This document shows positions 23,213 through 34,612 of a stretch of 64,000 nucleotides of DNA, piece after piece. The stretch is from NCBI GenBank assembly GCA_023078555.1, contig CM041196.1, positions 5,777,658-5,841,657 on the forward strand, in the 5' to 3' direction. Under the pieces are notes generated by a model. The model had not been told where the DNA came from and made no database searches. It worked only from the letters and a program-made list of their open reading frames with translations. How positions within the stretch are numbered: the first letter of the stretch is position 1; the number at the start of each line of letters is the position of its first letter. Both the position numbers and the translations under genes were made by a program. Source of the stretch: Ulva prolifera. Taxonomy: Eukaryota; Chlorophyta; Ulvophyceae; Ulvales; Ulvaceae.

Positions 23213-25362
23213 TCATGCTGACATGAAATTATGCGGAGTATTGCAGGAGTGCTGCTGCACCCCACCACAGACAGATTCACGCTCCGCAGAGATCGGCAAC
23301 GGAGCAAATTTTGCATGAAGTGAATGCATTGGCAGCTCGTTGAGGTAACGCGTTATAACGAGGCATTTGATATTCAACTGGTGGATCGATGATCTCTTGC
23401 GTATCAGGTCTGTTTTACAGTGTGCGATCAAGAAGGCAAGGCTTCGACGGACTGGGTCATGCTGCCCTTCACTGGGTTGGTCTTTGGAAGAGCTCATGTA
23501 TCAAGACCTTTGCTGGGCTGGCACACACAGTCTCTGAAGCAGAGCAGTGAAAAGGTAGCAGAATGCATGACGCCGGAAGGGTTCATGGGTGTGAAGATTC
23601 AACATCTCCCTGCTTGTCTCTTTGATTGCAGCCATGATTGCAAGCACGTCTGCAGCAAGTGGCATGAGAATCTTTGGTGCCTTGACCAGTCCGATCGCCA
23701 TTGTCTCTATGACTCTATCTCTTTGCAATATGTAGTTACAAAGGACAGAGGCCGGGCAGCGAGCCGTTGCCAGGAATACACACGCAAATCCACCCACGCT
23801 GTCGTGGCACTAGGCCGGGCACGAGCACGTACCACAGCTCGGCCGGTGATGCCAGCCAAAGATTGAAGCCCCGCACGGAGCACAAGAGCATGCCCCTTGC
23901 ACAACGCCACACTCAACCGGCGCTCTTTGCAATATGTACACGTGCACGCATGCGCATCGTGGCTCAGGCTTGCATAAACAGCGGCAGTCACGGACTGCTC
24001 CCAGTAGCAACTACTGCCGCTCAGTAGCAACTACTGCCACAACCAAATGACATCCGAAGATATGCACAACCAACCATCGAGGCGATGCATTGAAACGTGC
24101 CATCATAAGACCAGCCACAACTACCCTATCACAGTAGATAAAGGCTGCGCCTGCCTGTGGCTGTACGACATTTCATCAAACACTTTGACTGACGAGCTGT
24201 GGCATTTAGGACAGACTTCCCTGTGGTGTGCTTGCCCCCGTGCTATGACATTGTGCAACACTGAATCAGGAATGTCACGGACTCATCCAACAAAACAGGT
24301 CTCTGCCAGAGTCACGGCCACACACAATGTTTTGCACCGCGGTGGCACTCGGACCAATCTCATGCTGGATAACCAACGTTTCGTTCAGCAAGTCATTGGT
24401 GGCGTTGCACTTGTTCATGGAGGTGGGGCGCATCTGCATCAGTATTAGGAAAAAATACGGACAAAGGGGCAAGAGCAACTGTGTTATCACCGACACACAC
24501 TCAGCCTACACTCATGTTGATCAACACATTCTGGTGATCATGCAGCAGGTAGATATCCCGCAAGGATATCCCATGCAGGGTGGTGGGCGAGCAAACTGGC
24601 ATTCGCAGCACACACGCTTGACGGTTTTCCTGATGAAGCAAAAGAATGAGATGTTGCACACAACGAAACCAGAGCACATCCAATCATCGACATTGTGCCA
24701 GACCGTGTCTTCTCCGGTGACCCCACCAGGCCAAGCACCACAACGCAAAGGCGAACCCCGATCTACCTGTACCTCCACGAAGAAATCATCTGGGCTCTCG
24801 CTCTCAGAAACATTTGTATACACGCAATGCGCGTCTGGCCCACTGTATGTCTGTGCTCAGCGGGCCACAGCCACTCGATGCTCCCTTCAAAGCCTCCGAG
24901 ACTGCAGGCCGCAAGCCGCCAGGTACCCTGAGTGTGGCCGTATTGCATAAGTCTGCACCTGCGCCACTGGCAGGAAGCGGCCTGACGCCCGCTCACCATG
25001 CGGCATGTGCACGTGGCGGGTGCGCTGCTAGCCGAACACCGCTCAGGCGGCCCGGACGTGTGCAGCCGCTCGGCACGGCGGCACAGCCCCACATGTGCAT
25101 GTCGGCGCCGCCGCCACACACCGCGGCCCGATGCATGTGCACCCCAGGGCGCGCATGCCTGCGGCTATGCGAACGACCAGTAATCCAACACACCCTGCCC
25201 CCTGCCCACGGTGCACCCGTATAAGCCCTGCAGCACGCGATACTGCGCTATGGCGCGCCACAGAACATTGCATTTGCTTGCCTCGGCATGTCCCCCGCTT
25301 TCCTTGAAGGTCTTCGAGCCGAATCTCTCCCAGACTTGACTCACATCCACACTAAGCTCCAT
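23213..25362 (-). CDS. Unidentified multi-exon gene
   Basis: I do not recognise the family. Exons with matching phases: 25217-25362 (ATG, MELSVDVSQVWERFGSKTF), 24662-24842, 24510-24629, 24322-24433 and 24133-24260. Then comes an exon ending at 23572 whose start I cannot fix, then 23213-23451 to a stop. Coding appearance is supported by clean pyrimidine-rich acceptors and by runs such as LHGISLRDIYLLHDHQNVL, LLNETLVIQHEIGPSA and VIETMAIGLVKAPKILMPL. A CPKCHSSSVKVFDE segment could be half of a zinc ribbon. Base composition is less GC-rich than in the neighbouring genes. It lies in tandem with the NYN-like gene, about 160 bases upstream of that gene's ATG. Confidence 0.45.
24002..24038 (+). repeat. 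20-bp period tandem duplication
   Basis: CAGTAGCAACTACTGCC occurs at 24002-24018 and again at 24022-24038. It falls in a probable intron of the unidentified gene. Confidence 0.85.
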
Positions 25363-25752
25363 GAATCTGAAGCCATTGCCATACAGCGTGTACAGCTTGG
25401 CTTAAGGCATCACGCTCACTAGCAGACGCCCCGCAGCCTCTCAACATGGCCAGCGGGGCCTCGGCACTTGTTGGCACTCACAAACGCTTGCAGCCTTGAT
25501 CTCCGAGTTGCAGACTATGAAAACTGATGGAGCGAGCCTTCATGCACGGTTCCATCGACGCTTGGAGCTGCAATTCGCCCCAGCTCGCCGCGCTGTGCGC
25601 GCACGATGTGCTGTGTGCTGTGCTGCTCAGGCGCTCGCATCCCTGGCGGCGGCTGCTGCTGGGCGCCGCACGGATTCGCAGCCCATGCCCCGGGGGAGCT
25701 GTGATACCGCGGCTGCAGCCGTGGAGCGCCCACCAGTTGTTCAAGGGCACGC
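25363..25752. promoter_or_regulatory. Gap between kinase stop and next minus-strand gene
   Basis: About 390 bases separate the kinase stop codon from the ATG of the unidentified gene. It must hold the kinase 3' UTR and the downstream gene's promoter. I see no defined motif. Confidence 0.35.
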
Positions 25753-28700
25753 TCAAAGCGAGGTGGTCTGGCTGAAGAATCCATTCCACGAGGCGAGCAG
25801 CTGCGCGACGGAGGGCCGCTGTGCGGGGTCACGGGACAGCATGCTGAGGAAGACATTGCGGAAGCGGGAGTTGCCGAGGCGCTCGCGAACCTCCGGCGCC
25901 AGCGGCACCGCCTCGCTGGGGAGCCTCTCCTCGCCCATGAGCACCTTGACGACCCACTTGAAGTCCGGCGCCGGGCCGTAGAATTTCCGCTTGGTGAAGA
26001 GCTCCCACGCAATCACCTGCAGGAGCGCGCCTGCTCGGTCTGCACGAGCGCTCGCCCGCCTGCTGGCGTGCTTGTGGAGTCTGTGAGTGTGGACGTCTGT
26101 GCGTGTGACTAGCCGCGCATCCGGACAGCGTGGAGAATCAACGCCGGCGTGCTCAATGTATGCAGCAGCCCGAGCACTGCAGGCGTCAGACTCCGACGAC
26201 TGTACAAGCCCAGGTGTAACAGGCATGGCTGCATATGTCATTCGGTCCAGGCACCAGGGGGCGAATGCAAGCCAGCAGGATGTCGCCAGCTGCACAGGAG
26301 AGCTGAGCAGTGCAAAGGCCATGGATGGGAAAGCCTTGAGCGCACCCCCAGGGCCCAGACGTCAGCAGCCTCGGTCGCGACGATCTGGTCTTGGCCGGCT
26401 TTGTACGCTTGAATCACCTCCGGTGGCGCATAGTACAAACTGAAGCTGATGTCCGCGTAATCGCCTGCATGTTGCACCTCACAATTGGCCTTGATGGATG
26501 CTGCGGACGTAGCGGCATGTATGCAGTGACATATTGGATGGTGCTCTGCTGCTTGCTTCCATACAAGACCGCTCCAGGGAAATCTCATGCAGGCATGTCA
26601 TGGACATCGCTGCTGGCGCCGTCTAGGATTGGACACGTCATTCAATACTGACGGGGGCTTGAAATGCCTGCGTTTTTGGTGGACATACAGATTCTCTGGC
26701 ATCTGACCAAGTACACACAAGATCTCCAGTCTTCAAATAGAACAAGTATGGTGTTCTAGGGCTATGACACAGGATCGCAATGCCAGCAAGTCAATGCAGC
26801 TACCCAGGCTCCTGACTCTGTGAGTCATCTGCTGATCCATGCACATTACATCCTCTTTCACATTTGCAAAATAAGCTTGCACATCCACAACACTGTCATC
26901 TCACATCATCATCTGCGACCACTGGCCTTGCCATGCGGTGGCAAGGGCAAGTCTGCAAGGCCAGGGGCTGCACCATGCTGACCCGCACGTCCGCTGTGGC
27001 TGCGGTCGATCACGCACTGCAAGCCGCAGACCAGGTCATGTCTGCCACAGCCAGACCACGCTCTCAGGCCGGCACAGGCAGGCCCCCAGAGGCCCACACT
27101 CACAGATGCCGCATGCACAGAGAAGGGCTCAGGGAGGGCGCGCACCGCGCCGCGCGGCACAGCCAAAGTCCACGAGCGCCCACCGGGCCTGCTGCGCGAG
27201 AAACACCGCATTCGTCGGCTTGAGGTCGCGGTGCACCCAGCCGGCATCGTGCAGGCGACCGACGACAGTCGTGACGTGGATCATGATGCTCAGCGACGTC
27301 ACGAAGTCGGGGCTCGTGCGCGCCGTGTGCTCGTCCAGCGACTCCCCCTTGGACGTCACTAGGGCCGGAGGGAGCGGGTATGATGACAGCGGCGGCGGCA
27401 GGTGTGCCGTGGAGCGCGCTTCAGGGTTGCCGTGTACCGCCCGCACCGGCGGCATCGCGGCGGCGAGGTCCTGGATCACCACCGTCCATGCGCATGATGG
27501 TGCTGATTCCGCCGAACCGCGTGGGCCGATCATGATGAGTGGCAGTGCGGTGGCATGCGCTGTTGGAAGCGTTGCCGGGAACGGAGGGCAGATTGAGGGA
27601 TGCAAGCATGCAGCAGCGACAATACAGGCACACCGGACTTTGCGTGGTGGAGGGAAGCGGGTGTGTGTGACTGCGCCTGATATTCACCAATTGAAAACAC
27701 CAGTTGGATAACTTCCTAGGTATGCTTTGCAAGGTGGCCTGCTTCATCTAGCCAGCATGCGTGCAGCGACGATTTGAGCAGATACGTGCAAGGGTGGGGA
27801 GGGGGGGTTCGCACGGGGTTGCGAGTCGCGGCAGCTTCCCGCTCGAAGTCAGCCCACTCGAAGAAGAACTTCACGGCGCACAGCTGCGTGGGGTCATCCC
27901 GCTGCTGCACAAAGATGACCGCACCCCTCTGCCCAATCCGCTGCGGTAGCATCGGTGCCAGCCTGCAGTAAACACACACGCAGTGACAGCTGCTCAGTTA
28001 TGCAGGGGGGCATGGAAGCGCGGCCCCACAGCACACCAGCGACCAGCGGACCAGCAACTGCAACGTATGCAGCCATGCTGCGGTGTTGTGCCGCAGACAC
28101 TGCGCGGACGGCAGTGTCGTGCATGTCTGCCTCGGAAAAGCACGGCTGCCCAGTTCACCAAGGCTTGATGGGCATGTATGCAGCTCAAGCGGCCATGCAG
28201 CCAAGCCGCAGCAGTGTCATGCATGGCAGATGCCCCAGCTGCGCCAGCACCGTGAGCATGGCGGCCTCAGGACCGTCCTCACACGGCTGTGTGTCACTAG
28301 AGAGTACACAGATGGCTCATGGCGCCCGCAGCCGTGTGGACGGCGCCTGACTGCTGCCTCTCAACGCGCAACCGCTCGGTTGCTGCAACACGGATCTGCC
28401 GGCATATTCAAAGCTGCAAGCGAATGTGCGCCTGCGGTGCCGCGGCGGCACGCAGGCCGGGGAGCAGCTCGTGCGGCGGCAGCCGCAGCGGCCATCACAA
28501 ACGATGAGCGGTGCGTTGGCTTGATCGGATATAGTTGATACAGATTTGCCCGCGTGGCAAACCAATGCCATGGCAGCGCCGGGTGCGCACCGCAGCTCCG
28601 GCAGGATCTCGCGCTGCCCGTGGTTCAACAGGTAGTCGATCTGCGCCTCAAGCACCTCCTCTGGGAGCTGTGCATTGTCCGGCACAATGTGCGGCGGCGG

Positions 28701-31700
28701 GGTGCTGCCAGCGACCGTACAGTCCCACGCCGCTCGCGTCAGGATGCTGAACTGTGCGTCCGTGCTCGCCGCGTCCGCGGCGCCGGCGAGGCGCCGGGTC
28801 TGCTGTACCATCACGTCCCGCGCGGGCAGACGCCCGACCTCGGCGGAGGACCGCCGTGGCTGGGAGGCACCCATGTGCGCCGGCCACCATCCGGCGCCAG
28901 CCGACGGCGGCGTGGGCGGGACGTGCGCGGCGCCCGTGCGCTCTGGCGGCGGCTGCGACTCGCCCGACGCCATGAACTGCCGGGCAGAGGGGAAGATGTC
29001 AGGGGGAATAAAGAGCTGCGGCGGGCGGCCCATGGGGGGCGTGCCGGTGGGGGTGCCGGCGGGTGGGCCCGCCGGGGGCCCTCCAGCGTGCCCGGGTGGC
29101 GGCGGCATGTAGATTCCCGGCGGTACAGCCGCCCCCTCGGAGCCGGGGGCGCTTGCCGCGATAGGGTGCAACGCCTCCGGCTTCTTGGTGCCACGTCGAC
29201 GCGGCCCGCGGATGATGTACGCCGCAGCGGCGACGGCGATGAGTACAGCAATGGCGACCACCGCCGCTGCGATGCCGACTATGGCAGCTGTGGACAGCGC
29301 TGAGTCGCTCTCTTTGTGGGCCGCGAATGCTGCACACGCGGGGTGCTCAATCAGCAGGCTCCGATGGATGCTGGTCAACTCATTCTGCCGTGTGCACACA
29401 TCGGAGGGGGGGGCTTGCAAGAACACGTTAACAAGTGGTCGGGGGGTGGGGTTCTGTAGGTGCAATGCTGGACAGGCTATGGTGGCCACGCAGGAGCTGC
29501 TAGGCAGCCGATTGATCACTGGGGAGGTGTGACTGTAATCCGGCAGGCCAGAGTGAACAAAATTCTGTCACAAATAAAAACCGTCCGAATCCGAATCCAG
29601 GTCAACTTGTATCACATCTCGGTGGTGGGGGGCCCAGCGAGATAGGTGCGATTGCACACGGCAAGGTGGTCTGCAGCAGTGCACGAGACGTCTGCACACT
29701 GCAGCGCTGGCTGTTCCGTGCAGGCCGACATGCAGCAAAGCAAGGGCTGCCATCGCCGACGTGCCACAAACAGGCTCGTTGTTGCAGTGAATGTCGACAG
29801 AAATGCATGCCGGCCTGGCACCCCTGCCGGCCGCCCGCCGTGGCACACTTGCCCTTGCCGTCCCTGACCGCTCGAGCCCCCACAGTCGACCTCTGCTTGC
29901 TGTGACTGGAACAATGCCAGGGATGCAGACACGACAGGCGCTACGCGCAACACAAGGCCCGGAACACCCACACCACTGTCAGTCCAGACACAGCCACCAG
30001 TCGGCAACAAACCGAGCCACATGACGGGAGCAAGGCAATGCGTCCGAAGCTAGCAAGAACCGCAGCCAGTCGTGCAGGACTGCACTGAGCCGTGACAGTG
30101 CTTCGGGGAGGGGCGCGCACGTGTCTGCCGACCATCGCCGCTGCGGGGGGAGGTTAGGCCGGGCGTAGGCGGAGGGCTGCCAGGCTGCGCGGGTGGGAGG
30201 CTGCAGGGTGCCTGGCTGAGGTGTACACAGATCTCCTCGTTCGCGGCGGCTGTGGCGACAGGGCCCTCACACGCCTCCACGTCGGTGTACGAGGTGCAGA
30301 GACCGTGGAGGCTCGCCACGAAGAACGCGCTATCCTCCGTGCACTGCTCACACCCCGCGATCGTGGCGAGGGTGTCCCAGCCGGCATCGCAGAACCTGCA
30401 TGCATGGTGGGTATGGCAGCTGCCGCTGTCAGCTGCGCTGTGCTGCCGGCCCCGCAAGCAACGCCGTGCTGCCGTGGGGCGGCTCGCTCAGGAACGATGG
30501 ACGCATCTCACGGCAGCAGGGCCGCGCCTGCAGTCTCGATGCAGTGCAGCTATGGGCTGCGGCGGTGGGGGGACGCTGTGAGCGGGAGCTGTGCAGAGCG
30601 GGAGCGGGAGCTGTGCAGAGCAGCCCTCCTCTCGATGCATCGAGGCAGACAGGCAGACTCGCCGAAACAACTTCGCAAGCAGAGGGGTGCCGAGCCACGC
30701 TGGCGATGCATGCTACAGATGCGCCAGATGCGGTTCCGTCTGCAAAGGGACGCCGCCGTATCAGCAGTGCAGGTGTGTGGGGTGGGAGCAGGGGTCGCAC
30801 CTTGCGGAGGGGGTGAGGGGACCGGGGTCCGCTGCGGCGCGCTCCAGGGTTTCCGCCAGCGGGCAGGCCTCCATGAAGGCGCTGATATTTTTGTACTCAC
30901 TCCTGACGGCGGCCAACGCATCAGCTTCTTCCTGGGTATAGGTAGAATTGGCAGAGACACACGCGGCTTCCCGCGGCAACTCAGCATTCCGGCACATCAG
31001 CTCCTGTGTTGCAGCTGCATGGGCAGGGCGTGTCCATTACTGTCTGTAGGTCTGATGGACATGGGCCTCACGAGGATGCGAAACCTGCGCCGTGCATGCG
31101 TGGCACACAGGGCGCGGAAGTACTGCGAGCACGTGGAACGAAGACTGGAGCCCTAGGCTGTGTGCACCTTTGAGGGCTGCGTGGTTCAGAGAACAAGCCT
31201 CGGCGCCCAGCTGCAGGGATGTCCACACACAGCTGCAGAATGGTCCGCAGCACAGTGTCCTGCTGCCGCGGCCAAGCAGGTCCCTTGACGCTGGGTAAGA
31301 TGGCAGCATAGACCTTGTACATTTCGGATGGATGCCACATGGTGCACATATGTGATTGAGAAGTGATGGGCTTGTACAGGTACCATCAATGAGCTGTGAC
31401 TGGTTGCGTCCAGGTATGCCCTACGGAGGGTTTGGATCAGGCACAGCTGTGGCGCACAGCCAGCTGTAGAGCCTCGCAGCCTGAGGCCTGAACCAGCCAG
31501 GGAGCAGTGCGAGATGAGCGCAGTCTGGCAGTGTTATGACAGCGATGAGCAGGTTGCTATGCGGCAGAACTGTGTGACCATGTCACACAGCAGCAGGCAC
31601 TGATTCGGTGTTGATTGCTCCATTCCATCTTGCGAATGGCCGGGGGCACACAGAGCTTAGACAGCACAGCTGCATAAAACTGGCAGCAGGTAGATTTCTG

Positions 31701-32692
31701 CTGCCTACCGTCATCTAACACTAATCAAATCACACTTGATTTCTGCTGTGCTAGACTGTGTAGCACACACGCAATGACGTCAGGATGCAAAGACCTCAAA
31801 AGAAGTTCAAAATTTAGGATCTTAAGCCAATCAGTACGTATGCTGCGGCAGTGACCTAAAAATGTCTCACCCGCACGAGACATGCCCCAGCCAGGCCGGC
31901 GTGGGCGGTGGTTCTTCGCGGAGAAGCTCCACACGGTCCATGAAATATAGTGGGTGTCGTCCTGATTGATGGCCTTGGTGCGAGAGTTTTTCGGCAATAT
32001 ATCGTGCAGATTTCGTGCTCAGCAAGGCTCACCTGGGGAGCAGCGCCAGTCGGATGGAGCTCGGGTGCTATTGGCACAGATGAAGAACATCTCCAGGCCA
32101 TCTCTAAGGGGTTCATATGCACCCCGACTCTCAAAGAACAAGCCGTCGGCCACGCAGCGAAGCGACGTTTCATCCCACTTGCACCCGCTTGCGGCACTCT
32201 CTGCTCCAGCTGCAAGGCAGTATGTCGAACACGTGAGATATGACACGAAATTCCATAGAACGAAACTTAGGTCCCCTCGCTGGATGAAGGTGAATCATGT
32301 GGGTCGCTGTGAACATCTACAGCCATACTGGCAAAACGAAACTGCGTGTGCACATTGTCACCGCGAGAAGCAGCATTCTTTTAGAACTCCGGAGCCAAGG
32401 TAAGGACAGACTCGCGATGAACCTGGTGCCAGATCGCTGTTGCAAGCGTGCGCAATCGCAAATGCGTGCAATGCTATCCATTCGGCGCGCTAAACACACT
32501 TCAAATCGTCCACGAATATTGAGATAGGTAATTACCTTGTTGCAGGCCTCGGCGAAGCGGACTGGATGCTAGTCCTCGTATCGATGCTGGCTGACCCAGC
32601 AGAACCTGAGACACCTCCGTATTGGGCCGTCTGGCCTCCACGACTGACAGCGCGCTAGCGCCGACAACCAGTTGCCAAGCCAGCACACCCAT
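25753..32692 (-). CDS. Receptor-like protein kinase with Cys-rich ectodomain
   Basis: Eleven exons: 32536-32692, 32033-32209, 31871-31961, 31168-31313, 30801-31014, 30121-30395, 28591-29329, 27815-27962, 27146-27559, 26346-26464, 25753-26016; about 914 residues. MGVLAWQLVVGASALSVVEA is a signal peptide. Exons 2-6 encode a Cys-rich ectodomain (for example TLCCGPFCSCVW, FCDAGWDTLATIAGCEQC). Exon 7 has one transmembrane helix (AAVVAIAVLIAVAAAAYII), a basic stop-transfer, then a Pro/Gly-rich juxtamembrane segment. The kinase has AVKFFF (ATP lysine), VHRDLKPTN, VDFG, YYAPPEVI and ADVWALGVIAWELFT; the glycine loop is degenerate (IGQRGAVIFV). Phases agree except at exon 8/9, where either a GC donor or a different acceptor is needed; exon 4's acceptor is weak. 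Predicted plasma-membrane Ser/Thr kinase; ligand unknown. Confidence 0.85.
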
Positions 32693-33207
32693 GACCTAAG
32701 AAGTTGTCGCCCTTCGAGCGGGGACGGGAACTAGTGCCCAATCCTGCTGCAGACCGAGACCGTGAACAGCCGGGTGCTTCAGGCCGACACGCGAGGGCAG
32801 CAATGTATCACATCAATAGCAAAAATCATTTTATACTATCAGAAAGGGCGTCCTGTTGTTCGCCGTGCCCGCGATCACCAAGATGCAGAGCGTTTAGAGC
32901 CAAGTGCATACTAAGGGGTCGAACAGACACGACAGCCTTGTTAGCGCAAAATAAAAGTGTGAGACAGACGCCGGACTTCTTTTTCTCTTTGTTCATGTGT
33001 GAAAGACAAGGAAGCCGGGGATGCATGTGCATGATGTAGCGCTTCGTCATGAACGAGGTGCATGGGTTTCGACTCTCAACACATGGACCTGCATTCCCAA
33101 AAACCTGGTCATATGCAAGCAAGATGATACACGCCTCAGCGATCCATCGCCTGTCATTCAGAAAGGTGGGTGATATATGGTCGTGAAACTAATGTATATG
33201 TATCTGA

Positions 33208-34612
33208 ACTTATCCACGCGGAGTATTGTGCAGGCTAGCTCCCCGTGGCCAGCGCAGGAGCAACAGGCAGCCCGGCGAAAACGAGGACGACAGCATCGCC
33301 GTTGTTGTGCAGATGCCTGGCGAAACACTCACATCTGCTGGGTAGGTCACAGAAGCATCCGATAGTTTCTGCGAAAGGGTCGTGCACGCCCGTGCCAACA
33401 GCAAACGTGCAGCTAACAATCGCGGACATGTGCTTGAATCAGCTGTACGGCATAATTTCCCCCAAAGACAATGTAGCTCGCTGTGAAGCATGCACCACAG
33501 AGCAAACTTGTTCACATCTGATGTCACAACGGTGTACCCCCTGAAGCCACAAGGGAGTGCACCGCCTTGCGCCATCGCGTCATATCGCGATGGAGTGTGT
33601 GCACCATGAATCGCTGATGCAGCCAATCGGAGTGCCACTGCCACCGTGCATGCTGGAGCACAATGGATGATAGCACAGTGGAATGCAGCCCATTGCCTGT
33701 CAGGATCCGTAACAGATCATGCCAGCCTTGCCAGGTGATCCACATGTCAGTGCCGTGAGCTTGCGCTGGTATCCGTAGACTGGGATCCTTGATTTCTCAT
33801 AGTCGATTGAAGCACAACAGCATGCGTACAAATTTCCCACCAGATTGGCAGTCAGACCTCTACTGAAGGTGAACATCTACTTCAAGTTGCACAGTTCCTT
33901 GAGTGGCACCTGCTGCAGCTGAATCTAGCGGCAATCGGAAGTGCGCTGCTGGTACGGATTCCGTTCATCCACTTCAGCACTTTATTTGCTGCCTATTTGT
34001 GTGCTTGCTATCAATATCACAATGCAGTCCACATGGCAGCTTGTGCGGCTGGAGGAGGTCGATGCCGCACACGAATGGAGAAGCCCGTCAGCGGGGCTCG
34101 TGTGATGCTAGCACGCGCAATAATACCTGACCACCAAAACCAACCAGGCGGTGTAGAACTGCGTAGATGGGTCCGTCTTTCATGTTGCACTGGGGGAAAA
34201 AGCCCCGCAACGTATTTCAGTGCTGATGTCTGCGATCAGTCGTCGACAGGGACAGGCTGGACCACGGCCGCAGGAGCTGGGACATCATGCAGGATTCGTG
34301 TTCTAACATGTGGTTGTTGCCGATGGCGTCACCTGCTGATGTGAATGAGTGTCCCGCTGGCAGTGAAGGGCAGCTTTGTAAGGTCGCGCTTACAGAACAC
34401 AGCCGCGTCACCACAAGAAAGCAATACAAACCCAACATTCTATGCAGCTTGACAGACAGTTCTGTGCGCAGGGGTGTCACAGCAACTCGGAAGTACTGTG
34501 TGACTCGACCGCGACTTGCACCCATCAAGCTTGTATCTCTTGAGATACGCTCCCGCAACAAGTCCATCTTCTCGCTTGCCACACAGCCAACTCTTGGATA
34601 GCCAGGCAGCAT
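33208..34612 (-). CDS. Probable unidentified gene (exon set incomplete)
   Basis: Unrecognised. The best coding segment is about 33538-33787, reading IKDPSLRIPAQAHGTDMWIT, then WHDLLRILTGNGLHSTVLSS and RFMVHTLHRDMTRWRKAVHS, with a GTACAC donor. A possible first exon starts at an ATG at 34612 (MLPGYPRVGCVASEKMDLLR). A possible last exon lies at about 33208-33489. I could not chain these in phase, and two overlapping frames near 33750-33860 both look protein-like. It sits between the kinase promoter and the GH9 gene, divergent from GH9. It may be a real low-GC gene or a decayed one. Confidence 0.3.

Noticed and set aside
24521..24741. GLVGSPEKT as a P-loop NTPase motif
   Set aside because: It lacks GK(S/T) and lies in a frame that does not join to neighbouring exons.
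28317..29519. A 400-residue single frame read as one protein
   Set aside because: It reads through the kinase-gene intron on both sides; only 28591-29329 is exon 7.
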